From: Streptomyces rimosus
Lineage (GTDB): Bacteria; Actinomycetota; Actinomycetes; Streptomycetales; Streptomycetaceae
DNA: 64,000 nt
Direction of reading: 5' to 3'
Assembly (NCBI RefSeq): GCF_008704655.1
Contig: NZ_CP023688.1
Coordinates: forward strand, 2,480,001 to 2,544,000
Program-made: the position numbers and the translations under genes
Shown here: positions 36,082 to 45,411 of the stretch, in pieces
Layout: each line of letters begins with the position of its first letter
How positions within the stretch are numbered: position 1 is the stretch's first letter
The notes under the pieces: generated by a model
Database searches by the model: none
The model's input: the letters and a program-made list of their open reading frames with translations, nothing else
Told to the model about the DNA's origin: nothing

Positions 36082-37569
36082 TCACGCAGCCGGTACGTAC
36101 GGCTGGAACTCGGCGGCCAGTTCCTCGTGGACGCGCGCCTTGAGGACGGTGCCCTCCGCGACGTGTTCCTCGGAGATCACCTCGCCCTCGGCGTGCGCCC
36201 GCGAGACCAGCGCGCCCTGGGTGTAGGGCACCAGCGCCTCGATCTCGACCTGCGGACGGGGCAGTTCCTCGTCGATCAGGGCGAGCAGCTCGTCGATGCC
36301 CTGGCCCGTACGGGCCGAGACCGCGATGGCGTGCTTCTCGTTGCGCAGCAGCCGCTGGAGGACCAGCGGGTCGGCGGCGTCCGCCTTGTTGACGACCACG
36401 ATCTCCGGGACGTCGGTGGCGCCGACGTCGCGGATCACCTCGCGCACGGCGGCGAGCTGCTCCTCGGGCACCGGGTGCGAGCCGTCGACCACGTGGAGGA
36501 TGAGGTCGGAGTCGCCGACCTCCTCCATCGTGGAGCGGAACGCCTCGACGAGGTGGTGGGGCAGGTGGCGGACGAAGCCGACGGTGTCGGCGAGGGTGTA
36601 GAGCCGGCCGCTGGGCGTCTCGGCCCGGCGCACGGTCGGGTCCAGGGTGGCGAACAGCGCGTTCTCCACCAGGACTCCGGCCCCGGTCAGGCGGTTGAGC
36701 AGGGAGGACTTGCCCGCGTTGGTGTAGCCCGCGATGGCGACCGAGGGGACCTTGTGGCGGCGGCGTTCCTGCCGCTTGATGTCCCGGCCGGTCTTCATCT
36801 CCGCGATCTCCCGGCGCATCTTCGCCATCTTCTCGCGGATCCGTCGCCGGTCCGTCTCGATCTTGGTCTCACCGGGACCACGGGTGGCCATGCCGCCGCC
36901 CGCAGAGCCGGAGCCACCGCCACCCATCTGCCGGGACAGCGACTGGCCCCAGCCGCGCAGCCTGGGCAGCATGTACTGCATCTGCGCCAGCGAGACCTGC
37001 GCCTTGCCCTCCCGGGACTTGGCGTGCTGGGCGAAGATGTCCAGGATCAGGGCCGTACGGTCGACGACCTTGACCTTGACGACGTCTTCGAGGTGGATCA
37101 GCTGGCCGGGGCTCAGCTCACCGTCGCAGACCACCGTGTCCGCGCCGGACTCCAGGACGATGTCGCGCAGCTCCAGGGCCTTGCCGGAACCGATGTAGGT
37201 GGCCGGGTCGGGCTTGTCGCGGCGCTGGACGACGCCGTCGAGCACCAGCGCGCCCGCCGTCTCGGCCAGCGCGGCCAGCTCGGCGAGGCTGTTCTCGGCG
37301 TCCTGCACCGTGCCGGAGGTCCAGACACCGACCAGCACCACGCGCTCCAGGCGGAGCTGGCGGTACTCGACCTCGGTGACGTCCTCGAGCTCGGTGGACA
37401 GTCCGGCGACGCGGCGCAGCGCGGCGCGCTCCGTACGGTCGTACTGCTCGCCGTCACGCTCCCCGTCGATCTCGTAACTCCAGGCGACGTCCTCTTCCAT
37501 CAGGGCGTCGGCCCGGAGGCTCTCGGAGAGGCGCTGCCGGTCCTGTGGAAGGGAAGAAGAGGAGGTCAT
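36082..37569 (-). CDS. hflX: GTPase HflX, ribosome-associated
   Basis: A 495-residue HflX, a GTPase that splits stalled or hibernating ribosomes. An N-terminal HflX domain (DPATYIGSGKALELRDIVLE, VVCDGELSPGQL) is followed by a coiled-coil (GPGETKIETDRRRIREKMAK). The G domain then follows, with GYTNAGKSSLLNRLTG (G1), DTVGFVRHLPHHLVEAF (G3) and NKADAADP (G4). The ATG at 37569 is preceded by AGGATCAAATG-type sequence with weak Shine-Dalgarno. A 20-bp palindrome lies 27 bp upstream. It is near the tRNA-modification genes miaA and miaB, as in other streptomycetes. Confidence 0.95.
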   Translation of the reverse strand: MTSSSSLPQDRQRLSESLRADALMEEDVAWSYEIDGERDGEQYDRTERAALRRVAGLSTELEDVTEVEYRQLRLERVVLVGVWTSGTVQDAENSLAELAALAETAGALVLDGVVQRRDKPDPATYIGSGKALELRDIVLESGADTVVCDGELSPGQLIHLEDVVKVKVVDRTALILDIFAQHAKSREGKAQVSLAQMQYMLPRLRGWGQSLSRQMGGGGSGSAGGGMATRGPGETKIETDRRRIREKMAKMRREIAEMKTGRDIKRQERRRHKVPSVAIAGYTNAGKSSLLNRLTGAGVLVENALFATLDPTVRRAETPSGRLYTLADTVGFVRHLPHHLVEAFRSTMEEVGDSDLILHVVDGSHPVPEEQLAAVREVIRDVGATDVPEIVVVNKADAADPLVLQRLLRNEKHAIAVSARTGQGIDELLALIDEELPRPQVEIEALVPYTQGALVSRAHAEGEVISEEHVAEGTVLKARVHEELAAEFQPYVPAA

Positions 37570-37595
37570 TTGATCCTTTGCATCGTTGGAACGTC

Positions 37596-37615
37596 CCGGG
37601 GCCGCGCGGCCCCGG
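37596..37615. terminator. Palindrome between the M1 peptidase gene and hflX
   Basis: A perfect 20-bp inverted repeat, CCGGGGCCGC and its complement. It lies 94 bp after the M1 peptidase stop and 27 bp before the hflX start on the same strand. It can end the peptidase transcript or act in the hflX leader. Confidence 0.7.
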
Positions 37616-37708
37616 AACCTGCGTTCGTGACAACGTCCGGAGGGCCCGGGAAGATTCCCGGCCGCCCCGTCGTCGGCCAGACGATGGTCGCATGGCCGGT
37701 GGAAGCCG

Positions 37709-39397
37709 TCACGCGGGTTTTCCGTGCGCGGCCGCGGGCCGCGTCTTCGCGGGCTTGGCGGCGGGCTGCCGCGCGGGCGGGTGCGGGGTCTGGTAGGTGC
37801 TCTTCCAGTCCGGGTGGCCCGGCATGGGCGGGGTCTTGGTGTCGTACAGCCAGCTGTGGAAGAAGCCGGTGAGGTCCTGGCCCGAGGTACGGGAGGCCAG
37901 CGCGACGAAGTCGGCGGTGCCCGCGACGCCGTCCCGGTGCCGGGTCACCCAGGCGCGTTCCAGCCGGTCGAACGCGGCGTGCCCGATCTTGGCGCGCAGC
38001 GCGTACAGGACGAGCGCGCTGCCGTCGTACATCACGGGCCGGAAGATGCCGGTCTTGTTGCCGGGGGCCGGCGGCTTGGGCGCGCCGGGCGGGCCGCCCT
38101 CGCGCCGCAGCCGGTCCGAGACGCTGTAGGCGCGGCGCGTGCGCTCGTCCATGGACCTCTTGGCGTGTTCGTGCGCGTACAGCTCCTCGTACCAGGTGGC
38201 GTGCGACTCGTTGAGCCAGGCGTCCGACCAGGTGCGCGGGGAGACGCTGTCGCCGAACCACTGGTGCGCCAGCTCGTGCACCATGATCGCTTCGATGTAC
38301 CAGCGGGGGTACCGGCCGCCCGTGAACAGCCGCTCCTCGAAGAGGGACAGGGTCTGGGTCTCCAGCTCGAAGCCGGTCTCGGCCTGCGCGAGCAGCACGC
38401 CGTACGCCTCGAAGGGGTAGCGGCCGACCTTCTTCTCCATCCAGGAGAGCTGGCCGGGTGTCTTGGCCAGCCACGGTTCCAGGCGCTTGCGGTCCGCGGC
38501 CGGTACGACGTCGCGCAGCGGCAGGCCGTGCGGACCGGTGCGGCGGACGACCGCGGAACGCCCGATGGACACCTGCGCGACCTCGGTGGCCACGGGGTGC
38601 GCGGAGCGGTAGACCCAGGTGGTGGCGGGGACCGCCCGGGCCTGCCCGGCGCCGTGTCCGGCCCGCTTCCCGCCCGCGTCCGGCACGGTCCGTACGGTGG
38701 CCGGATAGCGCCCCACCGGCAGCCCGCCGGCGACGACCGTCAGGCCCTTGGGCGCGGTGACGCGGAAGGTGTAGAGGGCCTTGTCCGACGGGTGGTCGTT
38801 GCTCGGGAAGATCCGGTGCGCGGCGTCGACCTGGTTGGCCATGACCAGCCCGTCCTTCGTCCGCAGCCAGCCGTCCTCGCGGCCGCCCTTGCCGCCCTCG
38901 CGGGGGCGCGGGTCGCTGGTGTGCCGCACGACGATGCGCAGCGGGGTGCCGCGGCGTACGGCCTGGCGGGGCGTGACGATCAGGTCCTCGCCGCGCGTGA
39001 CATGGGCCGCGCGCCGGCCGTTGACCTCGACCGAGCGGACGGTGCCGTGCGCGAAGTCGAGGTTGACGCGCTCCAGGCGGGCGGTGGCGCGGGCGGTGAT
39101 CTTCGTGACGGCGTCCAGCGGCCGGTCGTTGCGGCCGGGGTAGGTCAGGGCGATGTCGTACGCGCGCACGTCGTAGCCGGGGTTGCCGAGGTGCGGGTAG
39201 AGCCGGTCGCCGACGCCGAGCGGCGCGGCGTCCGGGAGTCCCGCGGCGACCAGGGAGGCCGCGGCGAGCAGGCCGAGCGCTGCCCGGCGGCGGGCGGCCC
39301 CCGGGTGGGGGCGGGTCGGGGCGCCTCCGGGACCCTGGCCGGGGGCGGAGGCGGGTCCGCCGGGGCCGGGGGCGGGGTGGTACGAGGAAAGCGGCAT
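37709..39397 (-). CDS. Secreted M1-family zinc metallopeptidase
   Basis: A 562-residue protein. An N-terminal Pro/Gly-rich stretch and a hydrophobic segment after three arginines (ARRRAALGLLAAASLVAAG) suggest export, possibly by the Tat route. The M1 N-terminal beta domain includes YDVRAYDIALTYPGRNDRPL. The catalytic domain has the zinc motif HELAHQWFGDSV, with the third ligand Glu in DAWLNESHATW. AQAETGFELETQTLS stands in for the usual exopeptidase GAMEN loop. The tail is Pro/Ala/Lys-rich. Probably an extracellular aminopeptidase. Confidence 0.9.
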   Translation of the reverse strand: MPLSSYHPAPGPGGPASAPGQGPGGAPTRPHPGAARRRAALGLLAAASLVAAGLPDAAPLGVGDRLYPHLGNPGYDVRAYDIALTYPGRNDRPLDAVTKITARATARLERVNLDFAHGTVRSVEVNGRRAAHVTRGEDLIVTPRQAVRRGTPLRIVVRHTSDPRPREGGKGGREDGWLRTKDGLVMANQVDAAHRIFPSNDHPSDKALYTFRVTAPKGLTVVAGGLPVGRYPATVRTVPDAGGKRAGHGAGQARAVPATTWVYRSAHPVATEVAQVSIGRSAVVRRTGPHGLPLRDVVPAADRKRLEPWLAKTPGQLSWMEKKVGRYPFEAYGVLLAQAETGFELETQTLSLFEERLFTGGRYPRWYIEAIMVHELAHQWFGDSVSPRTWSDAWLNESHATWYEELYAHEHAKRSMDERTRRAYSVSDRLRREGGPPGAPKPPAPGNKTGIFRPVMYDGSALVLYALRAKIGHAAFDRLERAWVTRHRDGVAGTADFVALASRTSGQDLTGFFHSWLYDTKTPPMPGHPDWKSTYQTPHPPARQPAAKPAKTRPAAAHGKPA

Positions 39398-39534
39398 GAC
39401 CCACCGCTATCAGCGCGGGGCTCCGGCCCGTGGCCGACGCGGCAGTACGGCACCCGAACGAGGGTGGGCCGTACGTCCGTCGAGGCCGGAGGGGAACGGG
39501 TGTGCCGGGCCCGCGCGCAGGTGGGTGCCTCGGA

Positions 39535-39607
39535 AACGCGCCGTCATCGTCGCCCGCGCGCCGGAGCGGGCGCCCTCAGGAACGCGCCGTCATCGTCGCC
39601 CGCGCGC
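39535..39607. repeat. 27-bp direct repeat duplicating the 3' end of the rsh gene
   Basis: The same 27 bp (starting AACGCGCCGTCATCGTCGCC) occurs at 39535-39561 and 39581-39607, offset 46 bp. The right copy encodes the last residues of the rsh product (RATMTAR). The left copy lies past its stop codon. This is a small tandem duplication at the gene end. Confidence 0.85.
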
Positions 39608-41894
39608 GGCCCGCCCGCAGCACGTCGAAGACGCCCGGCACCTGCCGCATCGCCCGCATCAGGGACGGCAGCTTGGCCGCGTCCGGCAGGTGGAGGGTGT
39701 ACGTGTGGCGCACCCGCTGTTCGCGGGGCGGCTCCACGGCCGCGGCCACCACGGCGGCCCCCTCGGCGGCGATGGCCTCCGTGAGGTCGGCGAGCAGGTG
39801 CGGCCGGGTGAACGCCTCGGCGAGGAGGGTGACCCGGCAGCCCTGCGCGCGGTTGCCCGCGCCGCGCCAGCGGGCGCCGACCGGCTTCCGCCCGGAGGCG
39901 GCCATCCGGGCCACCACGGGGCACAGCACGCGGTGCACGGTCACGATGCCGCCCCGTACGGCGAAGCCGGTGACGTGGTCGGGCGGCACGGGGGTGCAGC
40001 AGCCCGCCAGCCGTACGTTCGCGCCGGGGAGGTCGGTGGACAGTCCGGCGGTGTCCGTCCCCCCGGGGCGGTCGGGCGTCTCGGCCGCGCCGGTGCCCCG
40101 CGCGCAACCGGCGCCACTCGGCGCGCCCGCCCCTACCGCGCTCTCGCCCGCCCCCGATTCCGCCCCCGGGTGGGCGGCCAGCCAGCGGGAGATGGCGAGC
40201 CGGGCGGCCGGCGTACGGGTGTGGTCGAGCCAGTCGGGCGAGGGGCCGGCGGCGGAGTCCGGGGCCATGAGCAGGTGCAGGCTGTCGCCGTCGCACAGGA
40301 CCGTGGAGAGGGTTGCGAGGCGGCCGTTGACGCGCGCGCCGATGCAACTGTGCGCCCCTTCGCCGTAGAGCGCGTACGCGGCGTCCACACAGCTCGCGCC
40401 GGCGGGCAGGCCGACGGTGGCGGTGCCGTCCGCGCCCGTACGGGAGGCAGCCCGGCCCGACGGGCCGCCGTCGCCGAAGCCCCCTTCCGCACAGAAGACC
40501 GTGATCTCCCGGTCCTGGGCGAGGTCGGCGCGCAGCGAGGTCCAGAACGTGTCCGGGTCGGGGGTGGCGCGCTGCCACTCCAGGAGGCGGCACAGCCAGC
40601 CGGGCTGGGTCGGGTCCACCCGCTCACCGTCCTCCCCGTCCCCCCCGTCGCCGTCGGCGTCCGCGGCCGGACGCTCGGCAGCGGGCTCGGAGCCGTCAGC
40701 GGGGGCGTACGGGTTGCCCAGCGCGACCACCCCGGCCTCGGCGACGCGGTGCATGCGGTGCGTACGGATGAGCGTTTCCGCAATGGCGCCGTCCTCGTCG
40801 GTGACGGCCGTGTGCAGCGACTGGTAGAGGTTGAACTTCGGCGCGGCGATGAAGTCCTTGAACTCCGAGATCACCGGCGTGAAGCAGGTGTGGAGCTCGC
40901 CGAGGACCGCGTAGCAGTCGGCGTCCTCGGCGACCAGCACCAGCAGGCGGCCGAGGTCGGTGCCGGTGACCGTGCCGCGCGCCAGGCGCACGCGGTGCAC
41001 GGAGACCAAGTGCCGGGGGCGCACGAGCACTTCGGCGTCGATGTCGGCCTCGTCCAGGAGGGCGCGCACCCGCTCGGCGATCGCGGCGAGGGGGTCCGGG
41101 CGGGCCGCGTGGGCGTGCACGAGGGCGCGGGTGGTGGCGTACTCCTCCGGATGCAGGATCGCGAAGACCAAGTCCTCCAGCTCGCTCTTGAGCGCCTGCA
41201 CGCCCAGCCGTTCGGCCAGCGGGATGAGCACATCGCGGGTGACCTTGGCGATCCTGACCTGCTTCTCGGGGCGCATCACGCCGAGGGTGCGCATGTTGTG
41301 CAGCCGGTCGGCCAGTTTGATGGACATCACGCGCACGTCGTTGCCGGTGGCGACCAGCATCTTGCGGAAGGTCTCGGGCTCGGCGGCGGCGCCGTAGTCG
41401 ACCTTCTCCAGCTTGGTCACGCCGTCGACCAGATAGCAGACCTCCTTGCCGAACTCCGCGCCGACCTGATCGAGCGTCACATCCGTGTCCTCGACGGTGT
41501 CGTGGAGCAGGGAGGCGGTCAAGGTCGTGGTCTCGGCGCCCAGTTCGGCCAGGATCAGGGTCACCGCGAGCGGGTGGGTGATGTACGGCTCCCCGCTCTT
41601 GCGCAACTGGCCGCGGTGCGAGGACTCGGCGAGTGCGTAGGCCCTGCTGAGGGTGTCCAGGTCGGCGTCAGGGTGGTGGGTCCGGTGCACCTTGGCGACG
41701 TGCTCCAGGGCGTCCGGCAGGCCGTCGCGGGGGGCCGGTCCCAGGAGCGCGGCCCGGCCGATACGGCGCAGGCCGCGCAGCTCCAGACGGGGGCGGCCGC
41801 GTTTGCGGTGCGAGACCTCGCCCAGGTCGGGCGGACCGGCCTGGACCGGCGCGACGGGATTACCAGGATTCGTGGCCTCTGCGCTCATGGGCAC
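39576..41894 (-). CDS. rshA: RelA/SpoT-type (p)ppGpp hydrolase/synthetase (Rsh)
   Basis: A 772-residue long Rsh protein. The HD hydrolase domain is intact (HRGQLRKSGEPYITHPLAV, LLHDTVEDTD, KLADRLHNMRTLG). The synthetase domain keeps RPRHLVSVHR, the Asp of TDLGRLLVLV, EFKDFIAAPKFNLYQSLHTA and the catalytic Glu before LIRTHRMHRVAE, but it is divergent from canonical RelA. TGS, zinc-finger-like (GCCTPVPPDHVTGF) and ACT domains follow, with acidic and Gly/Ala-rich inserts. A second rsh gene beside relA is known in S. coelicolor as rshA; I use that name by context. Net direction (synthesis or hydrolysis) is not certain. Confidence 0.9.
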   Translation of the reverse strand: MPMSAEATNPGNPVAPVQAGPPDLGEVSHRKRGRPRLELRGLRRIGRAALLGPAPRDGLPDALEHVAKVHRTHHPDADLDTLSRAYALAESSHRGQLRKSGEPYITHPLAVTLILAELGAETTTLTASLLHDTVEDTDVTLDQVGAEFGKEVCYLVDGVTKLEKVDYGAAAEPETFRKMLVATGNDVRVMSIKLADRLHNMRTLGVMRPEKQVRIAKVTRDVLIPLAERLGVQALKSELEDLVFAILHPEEYATTRALVHAHAARPDPLAAIAERVRALLDEADIDAEVLVRPRHLVSVHRVRLARGTVTGTDLGRLLVLVAEDADCYAVLGELHTCFTPVISEFKDFIAAPKFNLYQSLHTAVTDEDGAIAETLIRTHRMHRVAEAGVVALGNPYAPADGSEPAAERPAADADGDGGDGEDGERVDPTQPGWLCRLLEWQRATPDPDTFWTSLRADLAQDREITVFCAEGGFGDGGPSGRAASRTGADGTATVGLPAGASCVDAAYALYGEGAHSCIGARVNGRLATLSTVLCDGDSLHLLMAPDSAAGPSPDWLDHTRTPAARLAISRWLAAHPGAESGAGESAVGAGAPSGAGCARGTGAAETPDRPGGTDTAGLSTDLPGANVRLAGCCTPVPPDHVTGFAVRGGIVTVHRVLCPVVARMAASGRKPVGARWRGAGNRAQGCRVTLLAEAFTRPHLLADLTEAIAAEGAAVVAAAVEPPREQRVRHTYTLHLPDAAKLPSLMRAMRQVPGVFDVLRAGRARATMTARS

Positions 41895-42029
41895 CTCCGG
41901 CGGCGTCGACCGGCGGTCGGGCGCCCGCAGTCGGTCGCCCCGGGCCGGTGCTTGATGCTACCGAGCCCATCACGCAGCGCTGTCCCGCTCTCGCCCAGCG
42001 TGAACCGGATCACCCATTCGAGCGAAGTC

Positions 42030-42971
42030 TCAGTCGAGGGCCGTGACCAGCCACGCAGGATCCAGCGTGCCGTGCGCGACGATCACCGCGGGGCCGGTCA
42101 TCTCGACCGTGCCGTCCGGCAGCTCGGTGATGGACAGGCTGCCGCCGGGCAGGTCGACCCGGTACGTGACGGGGCTGCCGGTGGCCGCGGGGTCGATGCC
42201 GTCCCGGCGGGCGGCGGCGACCGCGACGGCGCAGGCACCGGTGCCGCAGGAGCGGGTCTCGCCGGCGCCGCGCTCGTGGACCCGCATCGCGACGTGGCGC
42301 GGGCCGCGGTCGGCGACGAACTCGATGTTCACGCCGTCGGGGTAGACGGCTGCTGGGCTGAACGGCGGGACGCCGTACAGGTCCCCGGCGTGGTCGAGGT
42401 CCTCGACGAAGGCGACGGCGTGGGGATTGCCCATGTTCACGTTGCGGGCGGGCCAGCTGCGGTCGCCGACCGTGACCGTCACGCCGTCCGGGAGCAGGGC
42501 GGCGCGGCCCATGGAGACCGTGACGTCGCCGTCCTCGGCCAGCCGGACCCGCTTCACGCCGGCCCGGGTGGCGATGGCGAACTCGCCCGCGCCGACGAGA
42601 CCGGCGTGCTGGAGGTAGCGGGCGAAGACGCGGATGCCGTTGCCGCACATCTCGGCCACGGAGCCGTCGCCGTTGCGGTAGTCCATGAACCACTCGGCCT
42701 CGGCGGCCTGGGCGCGGGCCGCGGGGTCGGCGGCGGAGCGCACCACGCGCAGCAGGCCGTCGCCGCCGACGCCGGCCCGGCGGTCGCAGATCCGCGCCAC
42801 CGCGTCGGCGGACAGCTCCAGGACGCCGTCCGGGTCGGGGACGATCACGAAGTCGTTCTCCGTGCCGTGGCCCTTGAGGAAGGCGATGCCGCGGCCGGGA
42901 CCGCCCGCGGCGGGCGGCGCGGTGTCCACTGCGGTCCCCGTGGCCTGGGCGGTTGCCTGTGCGTTGGTCAT
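42030..42971 (-). CDS. dapF: Diaminopimelate epimerase
   Basis: A 313-residue DapF that converts LL- to meso-diaminopimelate for lysine; streptomycetes also use LL-DAP in their cell wall. The two catalytic cysteines are in VAEMCGNGIRVFARYL and SCGTGACAVAVAA. KGHGTENDFVIVPDPDG marks the N-terminus. ATG at 42971 (MTNAQ). Downstream of miaA and a small membrane-protein gene, upstream of rsh, all on the same strand. Confidence 0.96.
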   Translation of the reverse strand: MTNAQATAQATGTAVDTAPPAAGGPGRGIAFLKGHGTENDFVIVPDPDGVLELSADAVARICDRRAGVGGDGLLRVVRSAADPAARAQAAEAEWFMDYRNGDGSVAEMCGNGIRVFARYLQHAGLVGAGEFAIATRAGVKRVRLAEDGDVTVSMGRAALLPDGVTVTVGDRSWPARNVNMGNPHAVAFVEDLDHAGDLYGVPPFSPAAVYPDGVNIEFVADRGPRHVAMRVHERGAGETRSCGTGACAVAVAAARRDGIDPAATGSPVTYRVDLPGGSLSITELPDGTVEMTGPAVIVAHGTLDPAWLVTALD

Positions 42972-43036
42972 GTCTGCATCGTACGGCGCGGCAGTGACAG
43001 CCGGCTTCCCGGCCCCGGCCGGGCACGGGCACCGGG

Positions 43037-43579
43037 TCAGTGCAGCCGGGCGACCCGCCATACGGCCAGCAGGGCGAGGACCGCGACGACCGCGGCGTAC
43101 GCCAGGACGACCCGCCAGTCCGGGCGGCGGCCGGAGCCGCGCGCGGGCAGGCCGGGCCAGGTGTGGCCGACCCGGCGGGCGGCCATCATGCCCCAGCCGG
43201 CGGCGCAGCCGAACAGCAGCAGGCCGAGCATGGAGATCACCGCGCCGCCGTCGCCGCCGAACTCGAAGGCGAGCGGGAAGGCGAACATCAGCGAGCCGAG
43301 GATGGCGAGGCCCACGATGGGCGCGAGCTGCCAGATGCGCAGCCGGCGCGGCGGGCGCAGTTCACGGAAGGACTCGCCGCCCTCCACGGCCTGCTCGGGG
43401 CCGTCCGAGCCGTCCAGGGACGCCGGCCCCGCCGGTTCGCCCAGCGGCTCCGGGGCGGCCCCGTCGGGGCCGAAGGGCACGGGTCCATCGTGGGTCGGCG
43501 ACTTTGTCGCGTCCCGCTGTCCGTCGCCCCGACCGTCCGGTTGCTGCGGTCTGTTGCGAGGGCCGGCCTCCATCGCCAC
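43037..43579 (-). CDS. Hypothetical membrane protein between miaA and dapF
   Basis: A 180-residue protein. About 80 disordered residues come first, then three hydrophobic helices: LAPIVGLAILGSLMFAFPLA, GGAVISMLGLLLFGCAAGWG and VVLAYAAVVAVLALLAVW. No family is recognised. Conserved location between miaA and dapF is typical of streptomycetes as I remember them. It probably lies in the cytoplasmic membrane with a cytoplasmic N-terminal tail. The start may be the ATG at 43579 or the ATG two codons later. Confidence 0.75.
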   Translation of the reverse strand: MAMEAGPRNRPQQPDGRGDGQRDATKSPTHDGPVPFGPDGAAPEPLGEPAGPASLDGSDGPEQAVEGGESFRELRPPRRLRIWQLAPIVGLAILGSLMFAFPLAFEFGGDGGAVISMLGLLLFGCAAGWGMMAARRVGHTWPGLPARGSGRRPDWRVVLAYAAVVAVLALLAVWRVARLH

Positions 43580-43681
43580 GCGCCCTCCCCACTGCTGACT
43601 GCACGCCTCGATCGAAGGTCGATGATGACACGCTCCCGGGGGCCCGGATGACGGGCGGAGCGTCCCGATGCCATGACGTGA

Positions 43682-44620
43682 TCAGGCTGTGACCGGGGGC
43701 GCGACCAACGCCAGCGCCCGTTCCGGGAGTTCCGCGCGGTCCGCGGCGGCACCGCTGAGCCAGTGGACCCGGGGGTCCCGGCGGAACCAGGAGTCCTGGC
43801 GGCGTGCGAAGCGCTTGGTGGCCCGGACCGTCTCGTTCCGCGCTTCCTGCTCCGTGCACTCCCCCGCGAGCTGGGCGAGCACCTGCTGGTAGCCGAGGGC
43901 GCGGGAGGCGGTACGGCCCTCGCGCAGCCCCTCGCCCTCCAGCCGCCGCACCTCGTCCACCAGACCCTCGTCCCACATCCGGTCCACCCGGCGGGCGATG
44001 CGCTCGTCCAGCTCGGGGCGGGCCACGTCGACGCCGATCTGGACGGTGTCGTAGACCGCCTCGTGCCCCGGGAGGTTGGCGGTGAAGGGGCGGCCGGTGA
44101 TCTCGATGACCTCCAGGGCGCGCACGATGCGGCGCCCGTTGCTCGCCAGGATGGCGCGGGCGGCCTCGGGGTCCGCGGCGGCGAGCCGGGCGTGCAGGGC
44201 GCCGCTGCCCTGCTCGGCGAGCTCGGCCTCCAGGCGGGCGCGCACCTCGGGGTCGGTGCCGGGGAAGTCGAGGGCGTCGATGGCGCCGCGTACGTACAGA
44301 CCGGAGCCGCCGACGAGGACGGGCGTACGGCCCTCGGCGAGCAGCCGGTCGATCTCGGCGCGGGCCAGCCGCTGGTACTCGGCGACGTTCGCGGCGCGGG
44401 TGACGTCCCAGATGTCCAGGAGGTGGTGCGGGACGCCCTGGCGCTCGGGCACCGTCAGCTTGGCGGTGCCGATGTCCATTCCGCGGTAGAGCTGCATGGA
44501 GTCGGCGTTGACGACCTCGCCGCCGAGGTGCCGGGCGAGGGCTACGCCCAGATCGGACTTTCCGGCCGCGGTGGGACCGACGACGGCGATGACCCGGGGT
44601 GCGGGAACTGCGGTGTTCAC
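43682..44620 (-). CDS. miaA: tRNA dimethylallyltransferase
   Basis: A 312-residue MiaA that adds dimethylallyl to A37 of tRNAs reading codons that start with U; MiaB then methylthiolates it. The P-loop is VVGPTAAGKSDLGVALARHL, then NADSMQLYRGMDIGTAK and ASNGRRIVRALEVIEITG. The C-terminal part contains RALGYQQVLAQLAGE and RRQDSWFRRD. The GTG at 44620 gives the expected length. UUA and other UNN codons are its tRNA targets, so it may influence bldA tRNA function. Confidence 0.95.
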   Translation of the reverse strand: MNTAVPAPRVIAVVGPTAAGKSDLGVALARHLGGEVVNADSMQLYRGMDIGTAKLTVPERQGVPHHLLDIWDVTRAANVAEYQRLARAEIDRLLAEGRTPVLVGGSGLYVRGAIDALDFPGTDPEVRARLEAELAEQGSGALHARLAAADPEAARAILASNGRRIVRALEVIEITGRPFTANLPGHEAVYDTVQIGVDVARPELDERIARRVDRMWDEGLVDEVRRLEGEGLREGRTASRALGYQQVLAQLAGECTEQEARNETVRATKRFARRQDSWFRRDPRVHWLSGAAADRAELPERALALVAPPVTA

Positions 44621-44804
44621 CGGCCCAGTCTCGCAAACCCGTGGGCCTGATCTCGAACGAGCGACGTGACGGCTCGCCTCCGTGTTCGTTGCCTGATGCG
44701 AGGTTCCGGCCGCCGGTTCACGGACCGGAGCCCGCGGGCGGCGCAATGGGACGCTCCGGGCGCCCCGGGATTTCGCCCGCACGAGTAACGTATGGAGTGA
44801 GGAT

Positions 44805-45083
44805 ATGGGCGTGTTTTCACGGTTTCGTCGCCGTAAGGACGAAGCGTCGACGGAGGAGGCCGCCGCCGCGACAGTGACGGCGGAGGCACCGGAGGGTGAC
44901 GAGTCGGCGGACCGCTCCGCCGAGGCCGCCGCGCAGGCGGAGCAGGACGGGGCGGGCGCGGACGCGACGCCTTCCGCCGAGGAGGCCGGTGAGGCCGCTG
45001 CCGCCGAGGGTGTCGAGATCCCCAAGCAGCAGTCGGCCGAGGCGGCCGCCGACAGCGAGGCCGGGGAAGGCGCCCGCAAGTAG
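44805..45083 (+). CDS. Small acidic Ala/Glu-rich protein
   Basis: A 92-residue protein with a basic start (MGVFSRFRRRKDEAS) followed by an almost pure Ala/Glu/Asp/Ser/Gly region (EEAAAATVTAEAPEGDESAD). No family is recognised. It is highly charged and probably disordered. The ATG at 44805 follows GGAGTGAGG. It lies 26 bp upstream of an MT0933-type antitoxin-like gene and is likely co-transcribed with it, so the two may act together. Confidence 0.7.
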   Translation: MGVFSRFRRRKDEASTEEAAAATVTAEAPEGDESADRSAEAAAQAEQDGAGADATPSAEEAGEAAAAEGVEIPKQQSAEAAADSEAGEGARK

Positions 45084-45109
45084 GACGCGGTACGCAAGGA
45101 AGGTGGCCC

Positions 45110-45370
45110 ATGGGTCTGCTGGACAACCTCAAGGCCAAGCTCGGTCCGCTCAAGGACCGGGCCGGTGATCTCGCGCAGCAGCACGGGGACCGGATCGAGC
45201 AGGGCCTCGACAAGGCCGCACGGGCGGTCGACGAGAGGACCAAGGGCAAGTACAGCCGTCAGATCGGGACCGGCGCCGGCAAGGCGAAGGACGCCCTCGG
45301 CCGGCTGGCCGAGGAATCCCGCCGGTCCGACGGCAGCGGCGGCCCCGGCCCGCGGGGCCAGATCTCCTGA
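45110..45370 (+). CDS. MT0933/Rv0909-type antitoxin-like protein
   Basis: An 86-residue lysine-rich helical protein. MGLLDNLKAKLGPLKDRAGD, then QQHGDRIEQGLDKAARAVDE and TKGKYSRQIGTGAGKAKDAL match the MT0933_antitox family. Its founding member (Rv0909) is paired with a toxin in M. tuberculosis. Here no recognisable toxin gene is adjacent. Many streptomycetes have lone copies, so an antitoxin role is doubtful. Good ribosome-binding site (AAGGAAGG). Confidence 0.8.
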   Translation: MGLLDNLKAKLGPLKDRAGDLAQQHGDRIEQGLDKAARAVDERTKGKYSRQIGTGAGKAKDALGRLAEESRRSDGSGGPGPRGQIS

Positions 45371-45411
45371 GGCGACCGGGGGAACCTGGGCCGGACGGCC
45401 CGCACGGCGCA

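Noticed and set aside
39396..43598. 1400-codon open frame on the plus strand
   Set aside because: It lies opposite rsh, dapF and a membrane protein gene, all with recognised motifs, so it is an antisense shadow.
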